Source: Elusimicrobiota bacterium (GTDB taxonomy: Bacteria; Elusimicrobiota; Elusimicrobia; UBA1565; UBA9628). Taken from it: a stretch of 64,000 bases of DNA. Position numbers and translations under genes: made by a program. The notes below the pieces were generated by a model, which was given only the letters and a program-made list of their open reading frames with translations, made no database searches and had not been told where the DNA came from. Positions 1 to 9,083 of this stretch are shown piece after piece. The stretch lies in the NCBI GenBank assembly GCA_028868375.1, contig JAGWUP010000001.1, positions 186,001 to 250,000 of the forward strand, given 5' to 3'. Numbering within the stretch: the first letter of the stretch is position 1; each line of letters opens with the position of its first letter.

Positions 1-180
1 CTCCTGACGATTCTGCGGCTCGCCATTCGGAAGGCCGCGAGCCCCGACGAAGTGCGCTTCGCGCCGCTGTTCATTCGGAAGGCGGGACAGGCGGCGGAGC
101 CCGTCGCAATGTGGGCGAAGTGCGGACCCGGCGACGAGGGCGAGCCCGTCATCACCGTGATGCTCCGGGGGGAGGATTAA
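1..180 (+). CDS. 3' end of an unidentified CDS, truncated by the window edge
   Basis: Frame 1 is open from the first base to a TAA at 178-180, giving 59 residues that end VMLRGED. The start lies outside the window. The stop is followed two bases later by the ATG of the next small gene (183), so the two look co-transcribed. I recognise no domain. The coding call rests on the open frame, GC-rich third positions and tight coupling to the following gene. The function is unknown. Confidence 0.5.
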   Translation, partial: LLTILRLAIRKAASPDEVRFAPLFIRKAGQAAEPVAMWAKCGPGDEGEPVITVMLRGED

Positions 181-182
181 CC

Positions 183-206
183 ATGTTCAGCCTCTGGAAC
201 GCCACC
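183..206 (+). pseudogene. 5' stub of a small gene split by the RIT element
   Basis: An ATG at 183 follows a purine-rich GGGGGGAGGA stretch that can serve as ribosome-binding site. Eight codons (MFSLWNAT) run to the edge of the inserted DNA. The matching 3' part lies at 9542-9712 on the other side of the element and begins TDGVFASPDT. Joining them without the element gives a small acidic protein of about 64-66 residues. The exact junction cannot be fixed without an uninterrupted relative. The reading through the element (to 299) is not expected to be functional. Confidence 0.5.
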
Positions 207-226
207 TTATGTGCTGCAGCACATAA
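207..226. repeat. Perfect 20-bp palindrome at the left end of the RIT element
   Basis: The sequence from 207 to 226 equals its own reverse complement, with CTGCAG at the centre and TTATG/CATAA at the ends. It lies five bases outside the left terminal inverted repeat and repeats the CTTATG motif found in the element ends. No equivalent palindrome lies outside the right end. It may be part of the element end, a recombinase binding site, or the crossover region. Confidence 0.7.
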
Positions 227-231
227 CGTCG

Positions 232-262
232 CTTATGTTGCGGCCGTACTTATGTTGCGCAG
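232..262 (+). repeat. Left terminal inverted repeat of the RIT element
   Basis: These 31 bases match the reverse complement of 9509-9539 at every position. The repeat contains two CTTATGTTGCG-type motifs 17 bp apart. Similarity continues inward with gaps: a CCCCC-rich block, CGGCGTC, and a CATAAGTA motif near 312-318 that corresponds to TACTTATG near 9463-9470 at the other end. The element ends are therefore longer, imperfect inverted repeats of roughly 80-90 bp. Confidence 0.9.
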
Positions 263-367
263 CCCCCTGATCGTGCGGCGTCGCCGTGAGTTTTCATAGC
301 CGCTTCACCACATAAGTACGCCCCCTGCTACCCTCCTTCCCATCTCGTACCCCGAGGAGGGTCCATA

Positions 368-1612
368 ATGTCGAAAAATCCGCCCTATCCGACGTACCGC
401 CATGAGCATGCTCCGTTCGTCGAAGAACGTCTGCGCTATCTCACGCACTGCGCCGAGAAGGGTTACGCGCAGAGCACGCTGGACAAGATGTCGGCGGAAC
501 TCTGCATAGTCGCGCGCCAGCTTCGCTGGCGCGGTGACGGGCCGGTCACGTTCGAGCAGGTCGATGCGGCTGTCGCCCGCTACGATGCCAAGCGGGAACG
601 GCGGATCGGCCGCAGGTTGAGGCCGTTGGTAGCACTCAGCATGCAGCGAGTGACGCGCCGCTGGCTTAAATTCCTCGGCCGACTTCCTGGGCCCGCTCCG
701 CTCTCCACGGCATCCCGCAACATACTCGACGACTTCCTTGCCTGGATGGATCGGGAACGCGGCTTCTCTCCAAGAACAATTGACCAACGACGGCGAGACG
801 CCGAGCGTTTCCTCAAATGGCATGAAGCGCGAGGTCGCTCACCAGGCGACGTCGCGATTCAGGATATAGACGAATACCTTGCCGAACGAGGCACGCACGG
901 CTGGAACCGTATCAGCGTCGGCAATCAAGCCCATGCGTTGAGGGCCTTCTTCCAGCACGTTGCCCGGCGCGGTTGGTGCAGTGCCTTGCTCCCGGACGCT
1001 ATCCGGGGTCCGAAAGTCTATTTCCACGAATCCCTGCCGACCGGGCCCACCTGGGAGGAGGTGCAGCGAATCGTCGCGAGCATGGACACAAATCGGCCGC
1101 GCGACATCCGCGACCGCGCCGCGGTACTGCTGATGGCCACCTACGGTCTGCGTGTAAGCGAGGTGGCTCATTTGCGTCTCGAAGATGTCGATTGGGAGCG
1201 CGATCTGATTCATGTGCAGCGCCCGAAGCAACGCCGGTCGCAAACGTATCCGTTGACATCCGTCGTCGGCAACGCGATCGCCAAATACTTGGAATTGATC
1301 CGTCCAAGATGCGGCCGGCAGGAAGTCTTCTTGACCCTGTTCGCTCCGTTGCGCCCGCTAACCCAAGCCGCCTTTCATCAGAATATCAGCAAGCACGTGC
1401 TCGCCCTGGGTCTCTCCCTACGTCGGAGGGGCCCGCACGCGCTGCGTCATGCCTGCGCGACACATCTGGTCGAGCAGGGCTTCTCGTTGAAGGAGATCGG
1501 CGATCATCTGGGACACCGAAGCGCGGTCTCGACGCGTGTCTACGCCAAGGTCGACCTGCCGTCGCTTCGAAAAGTCGCGGAATTTGAATTGGGAGGTGTG
1601 GCATGGAACTGA
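368..1612 (+). CDS. ritA: Tyrosine recombinase, first of the RIT trio
   Basis: This 414-residue tyrosine recombinase has an amino-terminal core-binding (SAM-like) region around residues 115-205 and a catalytic domain from about 235 to the end. The catalytic residues are visible: Arg in YGLRVSEVAHLRL, the HALRH box, the LGHRS histidine region, and the nucleophile Tyr in STRVYAKVD. GAGGAGG at 353-359 precedes the ATG at a good distance. The gene overlaps the next by 10 bp, so the trio is translationally coupled. It presumably acts on the element ends together with the other two recombinases. An unusual amino-terminal extension of about 110 residues precedes the core-binding domain. Confidence 0.9.
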   Translation: MSKNPPYPTYRHEHAPFVEERLRYLTHCAEKGYAQSTLDKMSAELCIVARQLRWRGDGPVTFEQVDAAVARYDAKRERRIGRRLRPLVALSMQRVTRRWLKFLGRLPGPAPLSTASRNILDDFLAWMDRERGFSPRTIDQRRRDAERFLKWHEARGRSPGDVAIQDIDEYLAERGTHGWNRISVGNQAHALRAFFQHVARRGWCSALLPDAIRGPKVYFHESLPTGPTWEEVQRIVASMDTNRPRDIRDRAAVLLMATYGLRVSEVAHLRLEDVDWERDLIHVQRPKQRRSQTYPLTSVVGNAIAKYLELIRPRCGRQEVFLTLFAPLRPLTQAAFHQNISKHVLALGLSLRRRGPHALRHACATHLVEQGFSLKEIGDHLGHRSAVSTRVYAKVDLPSLRKVAEFELGGVAWN

Positions 1613-2556
1613 CTGCCCTTATAGATCAGTATGTATCTCATCGTCGGTCGATCGGCATGCGCTTCGCGAACGAGCCTGAGGTTCTCAAGGCCTTCTGCCG
1701 CGCCATGGGCGCTATCGACATCAGTGCCGCGGCCCCGGAGGCCGTGCTTCGATTCGTCGCGGGTTCCGGCCCCCTGACATCCAACTGGCATCGCAAGTTC
1801 AGCGTGCTAAACGGACTCTTCCGGTTCGCGATTAGCCACGGCTACATTGAGCGCTCTCCAATGCCGACCGTCATTCCGAAGCGGCTTCCGCCCTGCGCGG
1901 CCTACATCTACAGCGAAGAGGATTTAAGGCGATTGGTGGCAGGCACGGCCCTGCTCAAATCCGGGCCCGGATACAAGGCTTATATTCGGCCCGAAACATT
2001 CCGCGCCGTCCTCTGCACCCTCTATGCGACCGGCTTGCGCGTCAGCGAGGTGTGTTCCTTGACGATGGCTGACGTCGATCTCGCCGCCCAAGTGTTCACG
2101 GTCAGAAACTCGAAGTTCTACAAGACCCGCTTGGTCCCGATCGGCTCGCCGCTGGCCTCTGTGCTGCGTCGGTTCTTCGATTACCGTCGTGAATTTCCTA
2201 TGCTCGACGGCACGGACTCGGCTTTCTTCTCGTCGCGCATGGGCACGCCGATGACGCCATACGTGGTTGGACTCACGTTCCGAAAGATTCGAGCGCGTGT
2301 TGGCCTTCGCCGGGAGGGGACGCGCTACCAGCCGCGGATTCATGATTTCCGGCATACCTTCGCGGTCCGCCGGCTTGAGAGTTGGTATCGGCAAGGAGCC
2401 GATGTCCAGCAACTGCTGCCGGCCCTGTCCACGTACCTGGGTCACGTCAACATCTGCGGAACGCAGCGCTACCTGAGCATGACGCCCGAGCTCTTGCGCG
2501 AGGCGAGTCGCCGATTCGAGAGCTACGCCGGTGTGGAGGTGCGCGATGCTCGATAA
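1603..2556 (+). CDS. ritB: Tyrosine recombinase, second of the RIT trio
   Basis: The 317-residue protein has a complete tyrosine-recombinase catalytic domain: Arg in ATGLRVSEVCSL, the HDFRHTFAVRRL box, LGHVN, and Tyr in GTQRYLSM. An insertion of about 15 residues (around WYRQGADVQQLLPAL) lies between the HxxR box and the LGH motif, as in TnpA/TnpB-like paired recombinases. GGAGG at 1592-1596 precedes the ATG at 1603, which lies inside the end of the first recombinase gene. The three recombinases diverge from one another, consistent with distinct roles at the element ends rather than recent duplication. Confidence 0.88.
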   Translation: MELTALIDQYVSHRRSIGMRFANEPEVLKAFCRAMGAIDISAAAPEAVLRFVAGSGPLTSNWHRKFSVLNGLFRFAISHGYIERSPMPTVIPKRLPPCAAYIYSEEDLRRLVAGTALLKSGPGYKAYIRPETFRAVLCTLYATGLRVSEVCSLTMADVDLAAQVFTVRNSKFYKTRLVPIGSPLASVLRRFFDYRREFPMLDGTDSAFFSSRMGTPMTPYVVGLTFRKIRARVGLRREGTRYQPRIHDFRHTFAVRRLESWYRQGADVQQLLPALSTYLGHVNICGTQRYLSMTPELLREASRRFESYAGVEVRDAR

Positions 2557-3619
2557 GAAGCTGATGGCGCCGTGGATTCGTCGATTCTTGCTGGAGCACA
2601 TCGTAGGCGAGCTTAACTTGGCACGAAATACGCAGGCCAGCTATCGCGACGCCATGACGTTGCTCCTTCCTTTCATCGCAGCTCGAACCGGCAGAGCGAT
2701 AGACCGTCTGGCCGTCCAAGAGCTGTCATCCGACTTGATCCGGCTCTTTCTCGAGCACCTGGAAAAGGAGCGCCACTGCTCGATCGCGACGCGCAATCAA
2801 CGATTGGCCGCGATCCACGCGCTCGCGCGCTTCATCGGCACGCGCAGTGTCGAGGACCTCGGCTGGTGCGCGGAAATTCTGGCGGTTCCTTTCAAGAAGG
2901 GCCCTAAGGGCACCTTGCCTTACCTTGAGAAACCGGAAATGGATGCGCTGCTCTCGGTGCCGGACCGTCGATCTGAGCGGGGAAGCCGCGAGTACGCCCT
3001 GTTGTTGTTCCTTTACAACTCGGGTGCACGCGCCGATGAAGCCGCCCGCCTGTCGACCGGGGATCTCTTCTTGGCGTCATCGCCCGCGGTAAAAATCACC
3101 GGCAAGGGCAACAAGACACGCGTCTGCCCGCTCTGGCCTGCGACGGCGAGCCTGCTCGGGGCCTTGATCGCCGCAAAGCAGCCGAAAGACCGCGTATTCC
3201 TAAACCGGAACAACCAGGCGTTTACTAGGTTTGGAATCTACGCGCTGGTGAAGCGATGCGCCGGGAAGGCGGCAGAACGAATCAAATCGCTTTCGCCGAA
3301 GCGCGTCAGCCCGCACGTGATCCGCCACACGACGGCGGTCCATCTTCTTCGCGCCGGCGTCGACATCAACACGATCAGAGCTTGGCTCGGCCACGTCTCT
3401 CTCGACACGACCAACATTTACGCCGAGGTCGATCTCGAAATGAAAGCCAAGGCGCTCGGCGCCTGCGAGGTGCAGGAAGGTTCCCGCAACCGGTCATGGC
3501 ACCAACAGGCGGGCCTGATGGCGTTCCTCAAAGGATTGCAGGTCTCTGTGAAAGGCGGTGCCGCATTGCCTACGATCACTTCCTCGCGTCGAGGAGATAG
3601 CCCAAAGGAAATAGCGTGA
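2546..3619 (+). CDS. ritC: Tyrosine recombinase, third of the RIT trio
   Basis: I chose the ATG at 2546 because GGAGG at 2535-2539 sits seven bases upstream. The resulting protein has 357 residues. It carries a core-binding domain (residues about 12-110) and a catalytic domain with Arg in NSGARADEAARL, the PHVIRHTTAVHL box, LGHVSLDTTN and the nucleophile Tyr in IYAEVD. The start overlaps the end of the second recombinase by 11 bp. The last about 45 codons extend past the catalytic domain and overlap the converging membrane-protein gene. A GTG at 2531 is a less likely alternative start. Confidence 0.88.
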   Translation: MLDKKLMAPWIRRFLLEHIVGELNLARNTQASYRDAMTLLLPFIAARTGRAIDRLAVQELSSDLIRLFLEHLEKERHCSIATRNQRLAAIHALARFIGTRSVEDLGWCAEILAVPFKKGPKGTLPYLEKPEMDALLSVPDRRSERGSREYALLLFLYNSGARADEAARLSTGDLFLASSPAVKITGKGNKTRVCPLWPATASLLGALIAAKQPKDRVFLNRNNQAFTRFGIYALVKRCAGKAAERIKSLSPKRVSPHVIRHTTAVHLLRAGVDINTIRAWLGHVSLDTTNIYAEVDLEMKAKALGACEVQEGSRNRSWHQQAGLMAFLKGLQVSVKGGAALPTITSSRRGDSPKEIA

Positions 3620-3866
3620 AGCCAAGGATCGCAGATGCCAGATCAAAGTAATGTCCAAGGCTGTCTTCCTGCCCCCAGCGCATCGCTGAGAATAGACCGA
3701 GCGCCTCCGAAACGTGAGTAAGAGCGACGACGACCAAGCAGGCCGCGCCAGCGAGCTGCAGAAAGGATACAGCCGAGTTCTCTTTGCGAGTCCGGATCAC
3801 GGCTCCAACAAGAAGCAGGCTCGTCGGCGCCAGGGCGACGAGGGCTCTGACCAACTGCGTGCTCAT
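3576..3866 (-). CDS. Small integral membrane protein, last gene of the RND cargo operon
   Basis: The product is 96 residues with about three hydrophobic helices (near residues 8-24, 33-52 and 73-92) and a short basic tail. Its ATG overlaps the stop codon of the RND pump gene (ATGA), so it belongs to the cargo operon and is probably translated by coupling. It converges on the third recombinase gene with a 44-bp overlap. I recognise no family. A helper of the pump or a small transporter subunit is possible, but the sequence gives no direct evidence. Confidence 0.6.
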   Translation of the reverse strand: MSTQLVRALVALAPTSLLLVGAVIRTRKENSAVSFLQLAGAACLVVVALTHVSEALGLFSAMRWGQEDSLGHYFDLASAILGFTLFPLGYLLDARK

Positions 3867-6800
3867 CGATCTTGCACCTTGCCGAAACGCTCGTACAGCG
3901 CAGGAAGGACAATGAGATTGAGCAGCGTCGATGTAAACAGGCCTCCGATGATGACAACCGCCATTGGGTGCTCGATCTCATGGCCGGGCTTGCCACCTCC
4001 GATAACGAGAGGAAGGATGGCCAGCGCCGCCGCCAAAGCGGTCATGAGGATCGGCGAAAGCCGCTCTTCGGCGCCCCGCAAGATGAGCTGCCGTCCGAAT
4101 GCCATACCCTCCTGTTCTTGAAGATGGCGGTAGTGCGTGATCAGCATGATGCCATTGCGCACGGCAATCCCGAAAAGGGTCACGAAGCCGACAAGGGAGC
4201 CGAGCGAGACGCTTGCTCCCGTGATCACGACCGCCAAGACTCCTCCGATCAGGGCGAACGGCACGCTGAGCATGACCAGGACGCTCAGGCGCAGCGCGCG
4301 GAAATCGAGATAGAGGAGGATGAAAATCCCGAAGAGCGCGACGACACCCAGCGCCAGGATGCGACGTTGACTCTGCTGCTGCGCTTCGTACTCTCCGCCG
4401 TACTCGACGTGGTAGCCTTGCGGCAACGCGAGCCCATGCGACAAAATCCGCTCGATGTCCTTTGTCAGGCTAGCCACATCACGGTCGGCGCCGCAAGTCA
4501 CGAGGATGCGCCGAAACGTATTCTCGTGGTTGATGACGTTCGGCGTCGGTGAGAACCGCACGTCGGCGACGGTCTCAAGCGGCACGCGCGCGCCTGATGG
4601 CGTATCGATGAGCAGTTGGCGCACCGACCCGAGCTGGGCGCGCGCCGTGTCGGGAGCCCGGACCACGATGTCGAAAAAACGGTCGCCATCAAAGACCTGG
4701 CCCACGGGCTGGCCCAGGAACGCCGTCTGCACCGAGTCCTTCAGCGCGCCCGGCGTCAGGCCGTAGAGCGCGGCGGCCTGGCGGCGGATGACGACCTCGA
4801 TCTGCGGGACCATCACCTGCTGCTCAACCTGTAGCGCCCTGACGCCGCGAACGCCCGCCATCAGGCCCGCTGCCTCCTGCGCCTTCTGGAGCAGCGTTTC
4901 GAGGTCGGGACCGTAGATGCGGACCACGACCGGCGCCGTCACACCCGAGATCACCTCTTCGATCCGTTCCCGGAGGAACTGCTTCACGCTCGAGACGATG
5001 CCCGGCGTCTTCTCGAGAATGTCCTGGACGCGCCGGAGTACCGTCTGATAATCGTGCCCTTTGGCATCGATGGATAAATACATCTCGCTGTAGTTGGTGC
5101 CCCAGATGTCCTCTCCCAATTCTGCGCGCCCGAGCTGCTGGGAGACATTCGTCACGCCCTTGACCGCAAGCAGCCGCTCCGAGAGCGCGCTCCCCACGCG
5201 AAGCGACTCTTGCAGAGAAGCCGAGGGGCTCTCCGCCACATGGACGATGAAATCGGGCTCGCGGAATTCGGGCAGGAACTCTCCGCCCAGAAACGGAATG
5301 GCGATCAACGACGCGGCCAGGGCGGCGGCGGCCGCGCCGAAGACGATGGCGCGGTGATCGAGCAGCCAGGGCAGCCAGCGGCGGTAGTGGCCCTTGAGAT
5401 ACCGCACGAGCGGGCTGTCGTGTTCCTCTTCGTTGGGCAGGAGCCACAGCGACATCGCCGGCGTCACGGTCAGCGCGACGAGCAGCGAGGCCATGATCGC
5501 AAGGATATAGGTGTAGCCGAGCGGGGCGAAGATCTTGCCTGAGACTCCGCCGAGGAAGAAGATTGGGAAGAAGACGAGCGAGACGATGAAGCTCGCGTAG
5601 ACGACGGCGCTGCGAACCTCCAAGGAGGCATCCAAGACCACCTGATGAGCCGGGCGCGGCGTGGCGGTCTTCCTGTTGAGCCTGATGCGCCGCCAGATGT
5701 TCTCGACGTCGATGATGGCGTCATCGACGACCTCGCCGATGGCGATGGCGATGCCGCCGAGCGTCATGGTATTGATGCTCTGGCCGAAGAACCTGAGCGT
5801 CATGATAGCGGCCAGCAGGGAAAGCGGGATCGCTGTCAGGCTGATGACGGCCGTGCGCCAATCGTAAAGGAACGCGATCAAGATGAGCACGACCAGCCCG
5901 CAGCCGAGCCAGATGGCGACTTTCAGGTTCCCGATTGCCTGCTCGATGAATGTCGCCTGCCGGAATAGGCGTGGCTCGATCACGATGCCCTTGGGAATCG
6001 AAGCCTTCAACCCCTCGATAGCCGCCTCGACGTTTCGCGTCACCTCAAGAGTGTTGGCCCCGAACTGCTTGTTGATCACCAGAATGACGCCGTTCTTTCC
6101 GTTGATCGTGGCGTCGCCGACTTTGATCGCTGAGCCCAAGCGCACCTGCGCCACCTGATTGAGCGGGATAGGAGTGCCTTGCCGGAACGCCACGGGCGTT
6201 CGGCCGAGGTCGTCGCGGGCCGAGACGCCGCCGCTGGCCCGGATCGACAGCCGCTGAAGCGGCGTGTCCAAGTAGCCCGCCCCGCCGACGGCATTCGCCT
6301 CACCAGCCGCCTTCAGGACTTCTTGCAGCGATACGCCGAGAAGCTTCATCTTATCGGGCTGGAAGAGGACTTGGTATTCTTTGGGATCGCCTCCGAACAC
6401 GAGCACGCTCGCCACGCCGGGCACTGAGAGCAGCCGCCGCTTGAACGTCCAATCGGCGATCGTGCGAAGGTCCATCGGCGAAACCGTGTCGCTGGTCAAT
6501 CCCACCATCAGCACGCGGTCGCTGGCGCTCGTCAGAGGAAGCAGCGCCGGCGCCTGTACTCCGCGCGGAAGATGCGTGCTCTCGGCCGAGAGCCGCTCGG
6601 CGACGAGCTGACGCGCCCGGTAGATGTCGGTGCCGTCCTCGAAGAGCGCCGTGATGACGGAGAGTCCGGGGATCGACGAAGACCTGAGGTTGATAAGGCC
6701 CTGGACCCCGTTGACGGCGTTCTCGATGGGAGTGGTCACCAGGCGTTCCACGTCCGCCGCCGGCAACCCGGGCGCTTCAACCTGGACGACGACGCGCGGC

Positions 6801-6931
6801 GGCGCGAACTCGGGGAAGACGTCCATCGGTGAAGTCGAGGCGACGTAGATGCCCCCGGCGAGCAGAAGTGCTGCCAGCAGCAGCACGACGAACCGGAACT
6901 TGAGGGAGAAGCCAACTAAGCGGCTGAGCAT
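3863..6931 (-). CDS. Heavy-metal-type RND efflux pump (CzcA/CusA-like inner-membrane subunit)
   Basis: At 1022 residues this is a full-length RND transporter. It starts with a membrane helix and the conserved DVFPEFAPPRV segment, has two large periplasmic loops, and about twelve membrane helices in two sets (roughly residues 335-540 and 855-1015). Helix 4 contains AIGEVVDDAIIDVENI, matching the acidic D-D-x-x-x-x-VEN signature of heavy-metal efflux (HME) pumps rather than drug pumps. It would span the envelope with the adjacent membrane-fusion lipoprotein and outer-membrane factor to expel a metal cation. The metal cannot be read from the sequence; Co/Zn/Cd- and Cu/Ag-type pumps are both in range. 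It starts one base after the fusion-protein stop. Confidence 0.92.
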   Translation of the reverse strand: MLSRLVGFSLKFRFVVLLLAALLLAGGIYVASTSPMDVFPEFAPPRVVVQVEAPGLPAADVERLVTTPIENAVNGVQGLINLRSSSIPGLSVITALFEDGTDIYRARQLVAERLSAESTHLPRGVQAPALLPLTSASDRVLMVGLTSDTVSPMDLRTIADWTFKRRLLSVPGVASVLVFGGDPKEYQVLFQPDKMKLLGVSLQEVLKAAGEANAVGGAGYLDTPLQRLSIRASGGVSARDDLGRTPVAFRQGTPIPLNQVAQVRLGSAIKVGDATINGKNGVILVINKQFGANTLEVTRNVEAAIEGLKASIPKGIVIEPRLFRQATFIEQAIGNLKVAIWLGCGLVVLILIAFLYDWRTAVISLTAIPLSLLAAIMTLRFFGQSINTMTLGGIAIAIGEVVDDAIIDVENIWRRIRLNRKTATPRPAHQVVLDASLEVRSAVVYASFIVSLVFFPIFFLGGVSGKIFAPLGYTYILAIMASLLVALTVTPAMSLWLLPNEEEHDSPLVRYLKGHYRRWLPWLLDHRAIVFGAAAAALAASLIAIPFLGGEFLPEFREPDFIVHVAESPSASLQESLRVGSALSERLLAVKGVTNVSQQLGRAELGEDIWGTNYSEMYLSIDAKGHDYQTVLRRVQDILEKTPGIVSSVKQFLRERIEEVISGVTAPVVVRIYGPDLETLLQKAQEAAGLMAGVRGVRALQVEQQVMVPQIEVVIRRQAAALYGLTPGALKDSVQTAFLGQPVGQVFDGDRFFDIVVRAPDTARAQLGSVRQLLIDTPSGARVPLETVADVRFSPTPNVINHENTFRRILVTCGADRDVASLTKDIERILSHGLALPQGYHVEYGGEYEAQQQSQRRILALGVVALFGIFILLYLDFRALRLSVLVMLSVPFALIGGVLAVVITGASVSLGSLVGFVTLFGIAVRNGIMLITHYRHLQEQEGMAFGRQLILRGAEERLSPILMTALAAALAILPLVIGGGKPGHEIEHPMAVVIIGGLFTSTLLNLIVLPALYERFGKVQDR

Positions 6932-6932
6932 G

Positions 6933-7886
6933 TCAGTCCTTATCGCCGCCTTCGCCCTGCTCGCCGATGTCGAGCTGTCCCTTAAATTCGCGGCCCCATA
7001 GTTCCTGGGCTCCCTGGACGACGACGACCTCGCCGGACTTCAGGCCCTCTTTGACGATGAGTTGCTGGCCGACCGGCGACGGGAGGAGATCGACGCGCCG
7101 ACGGGAGTACGTATGGGCGTCGGCCTGGATATAGACCCAGCTCGCGCCCGCGGAGTCGTAGAGAACGGCGCTCGCGGCAACGACGAGCCGCTTCTCCTTG
7201 GATGGCAAGAGGATGCGCGCCTCGACGGACATTCCAGGTCGAAGCTTGCCCTCGCCGTTGTCGACGTCCACCTGGGCGATGGCGGCGCGGGTTTGCGGGT
7301 TGATCTGCTGAGAGAAGCTCTCTATCGTCCCATAGAACGGCTTGCCGGCGTAGGCCGTCACGGTCACCTCGACTCTCTGCCTGGCGCGGACCTTGGGAAT
7401 CTGGTCCTCGTAGACGTCCAGATATGCCGTGAGCTTCGATAGATTCAGGATGCTCAAGAGCGGCTGCCCGGCGGCGACCGTCTCTCCAGCGCGAGCCTTG
7501 ATGTCGGCGACGGTTCCGAGCACCGGCGAAGCCACCGCCTTGCCCGCGACGCGCGCCACGGCCTGTCCCTTTCCGACGGCGTCACCCGGGCTGACCTCAA
7601 TGCTCTCAAGCGCGCCGCCGGCGGGCGAAGACACGACCGTCAATGGCTGATCGCGCTCCGCGTCGAGGCTGCCGGTCACCGGGATGGCGTCGAAGGCCAT
7701 GCCGAGGCCGATGGCCTGGGTCTTGAAGCCGATCGCCTTTTCGCTCTCTTCACTCAGTTTGAACGTTCCCGGTTCGGACGAGGCCTGCGCCTTCGGCTTC
7801 TCTTCGACGGCTTCCTTTGGCTTCTCGCCCTTACAGGCGCCGAGCAGCAGGACGGAAGCTGCGGCCAAAATCAGAGATCGGTTCAT
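6933..7886 (-). CDS. Periplasmic membrane-fusion (adaptor) lipoprotein of the RND pump
   Basis: The 317-residue protein opens with a lipoprotein signal (LLLGACKG, lipidated Cys near residue 18) and a charged linker. It continues with split lipoyl half-motifs (GGALESIEVSPGDAVGKGQ and ASPVLGTVADIKARAGETV), a beta-barrel region with NPQTRAAIAQVDVDN, and a membrane-proximal carboxy-terminal domain. There is essentially no alpha-helical hairpin between the lipoyl halves, as in the shorter CzcB-type adaptors. It would link the RND pump to the outer-membrane channel. It sits between those two genes, with a 9-bp gap upstream and one base downstream. Confidence 0.88.
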   Translation of the reverse strand: MNRSLILAAASVLLLGACKGEKPKEAVEEKPKAQASSEPGTFKLSEESEKAIGFKTQAIGLGMAFDAIPVTGSLDAERDQPLTVVSSPAGGALESIEVSPGDAVGKGQAVARVAGKAVASPVLGTVADIKARAGETVAAGQPLLSILNLSKLTAYLDVYEDQIPKVRARQRVEVTVTAYAGKPFYGTIESFSQQINPQTRAAIAQVDVDNGEGKLRPGMSVEARILLPSKEKRLVVAASAVLYDSAGASWVYIQADAHTYSRRRVDLLPSPVGQQLIVKEGLKSGEVVVVQGAQELWGREFKGQLDIGEQGEGGDKD

Positions 7887-7895
7887 GTCAACTCC

Positions 7896-9083
7896 TCATT
7901 CCAACGGGCGCCCAAGCCTGCGCTCGATCTCCGCCAGGCTTCGGTGGGATTCCCAAAGAGCCTGCGCGTAATCGTCTTTTGCCTGTAGCGACGTCCTGAG
8001 AACATCGAGGAAATCGGTGAGATTGATGAGGCCTTGCTTATACGCCGACTGCGCCTGGACCATCACTTGAGCGGCCTGATCCAGAAGCCCAGCCTGGAAG
8101 GTCCTCACCTGTTCTTGCGCCGCTTGATACGCGCGAAGTTGCCGGTGAAGGTCCTGGGCCACGATCGCCTGGACGCCGCTGGCCTCAAACTGTGCCGCGT
8201 CGCGGCTCGATTGGGAGGCGGCAACGGCGCGCTGGTTCCGGTTCCACAAGGGAAGCGGGACGCCGACGTTGAAGCCGATCAAGCGCTCATCGCCCGAGCC
8301 TCGCGAGTAATTGGGCCCGGCCTTGATGTCGGGCAGCCAAGCTTTTCGGGCAAAGCTCAATTCAGCCGATTTGAGGTCCATCGCCTTTTGCGCCGAAACA
8401 AGCGCGGGGCTTTGGCCTGCGGCATCTTGAAGGCGTTCAAGCGTAAGCTGCGGAAACGATGTCTCAAGGCTGCCCTGTATCTCCAACGAGGCCGTGGCGG
8501 GGCGCAGGAGAAGCGTGTTGAGCGCCGCGATCGCGATTTCTTCCTCGGCGGCTGCCTGCCTGGAAGCCTTCTGAACGCCAGCCGCTTCGAGGTCGATGCG
8601 AACCGTATCGACGCTGTTCTTGAGACCGGGCTGATAGCGCTGTCCGACCTGGGCCTGCATCTTTGAGAGGGTCTGAGCTTGACGCTTCAGGAGATCGGCT
8701 CGCTGCCGCGCAAGCAGCAGTTGGTAATAGGCTTCCTCCACGTCCGCCTTGAGGTCGGCGCGGACCTGGGCGTACTTGGCCCGCGAGAGATCGGCCTCCC
8801 GGTGTCCCGTTTCGAGCCGGCTATGCCGCTTGCCGGGCAACTCGAAGTCCTGGCTGAGGCCTACGGTCTTCTCGACGGCATAATCGTAGGTCAGCGTCGG
8901 ATTCGGATAGAGCGCCGCCTGCGATGCGGTCGCGTCGGCGGCGCGCGCTTGCTGCTCGGCGGCTTTCAAGGCCGGGTTTACAGCCTCGACTAGTTCCGAT
9001 AATTGAGCAAGCGTCAGCGCTTCCTCGGCGCGCAACGGCGCTGCCGTGAAAAGAGCGGCCGCCAATACCAGGGCCCTACCCAC
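7896..9083 (-). CDS. Outer-membrane factor (TolC/CzcC-like) of the RND pump
   Basis: The 395-residue protein starts at GTG 9083 and carries a signal peptide (RALVLAAALFTAAPLRAEE). Two long coiled-coil repeats typical of the outer membrane efflux protein family follow, with Ala/Gln-rich heptads around residues 40-215 and 230-390. The conserved WLPDIKAGPNYSRG and VPLPLWNRNQ motifs are present. It would form the trimeric export duct through the outer membrane. The start overlaps the end of the PadR gene by 8 bp, so regulator and pump are coupled in one operon. Confidence 0.88.
   Translation of the reverse strand: MGRALVLAAALFTAAPLRAEEALTLAQLSELVEAVNPALKAAEQQARAADATASQAALYPNPTLTYDYAVEKTVGLSQDFELPGKRHSRLETGHREADLSRAKYAQVRADLKADVEEAYYQLLLARQRADLLKRQAQTLSKMQAQVGQRYQPGLKNSVDTVRIDLEAAGVQKASRQAAAEEEIAIAALNTLLLRPATASLEIQGSLETSFPQLTLERLQDAAGQSPALVSAQKAMDLKSAELSFARKAWLPDIKAGPNYSRGSGDERLIGFNVGVPLPLWNRNQRAVAASQSSRDAAQFEASGVQAIVAQDLHRQLRAYQAAQEQVRTFQAGLLDQAAQVMVQAQSAYKQGLINLTDFLDVLRTSLQAKDDYAQALWESHRSLAEIERRLGRPLE

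Noticed and set aside
305-823. A 172-residue minus-strand frame opposite the first recombinase
   Set aside because: It overlaps the recombinase start and its ribosome-binding site and shows no motif.
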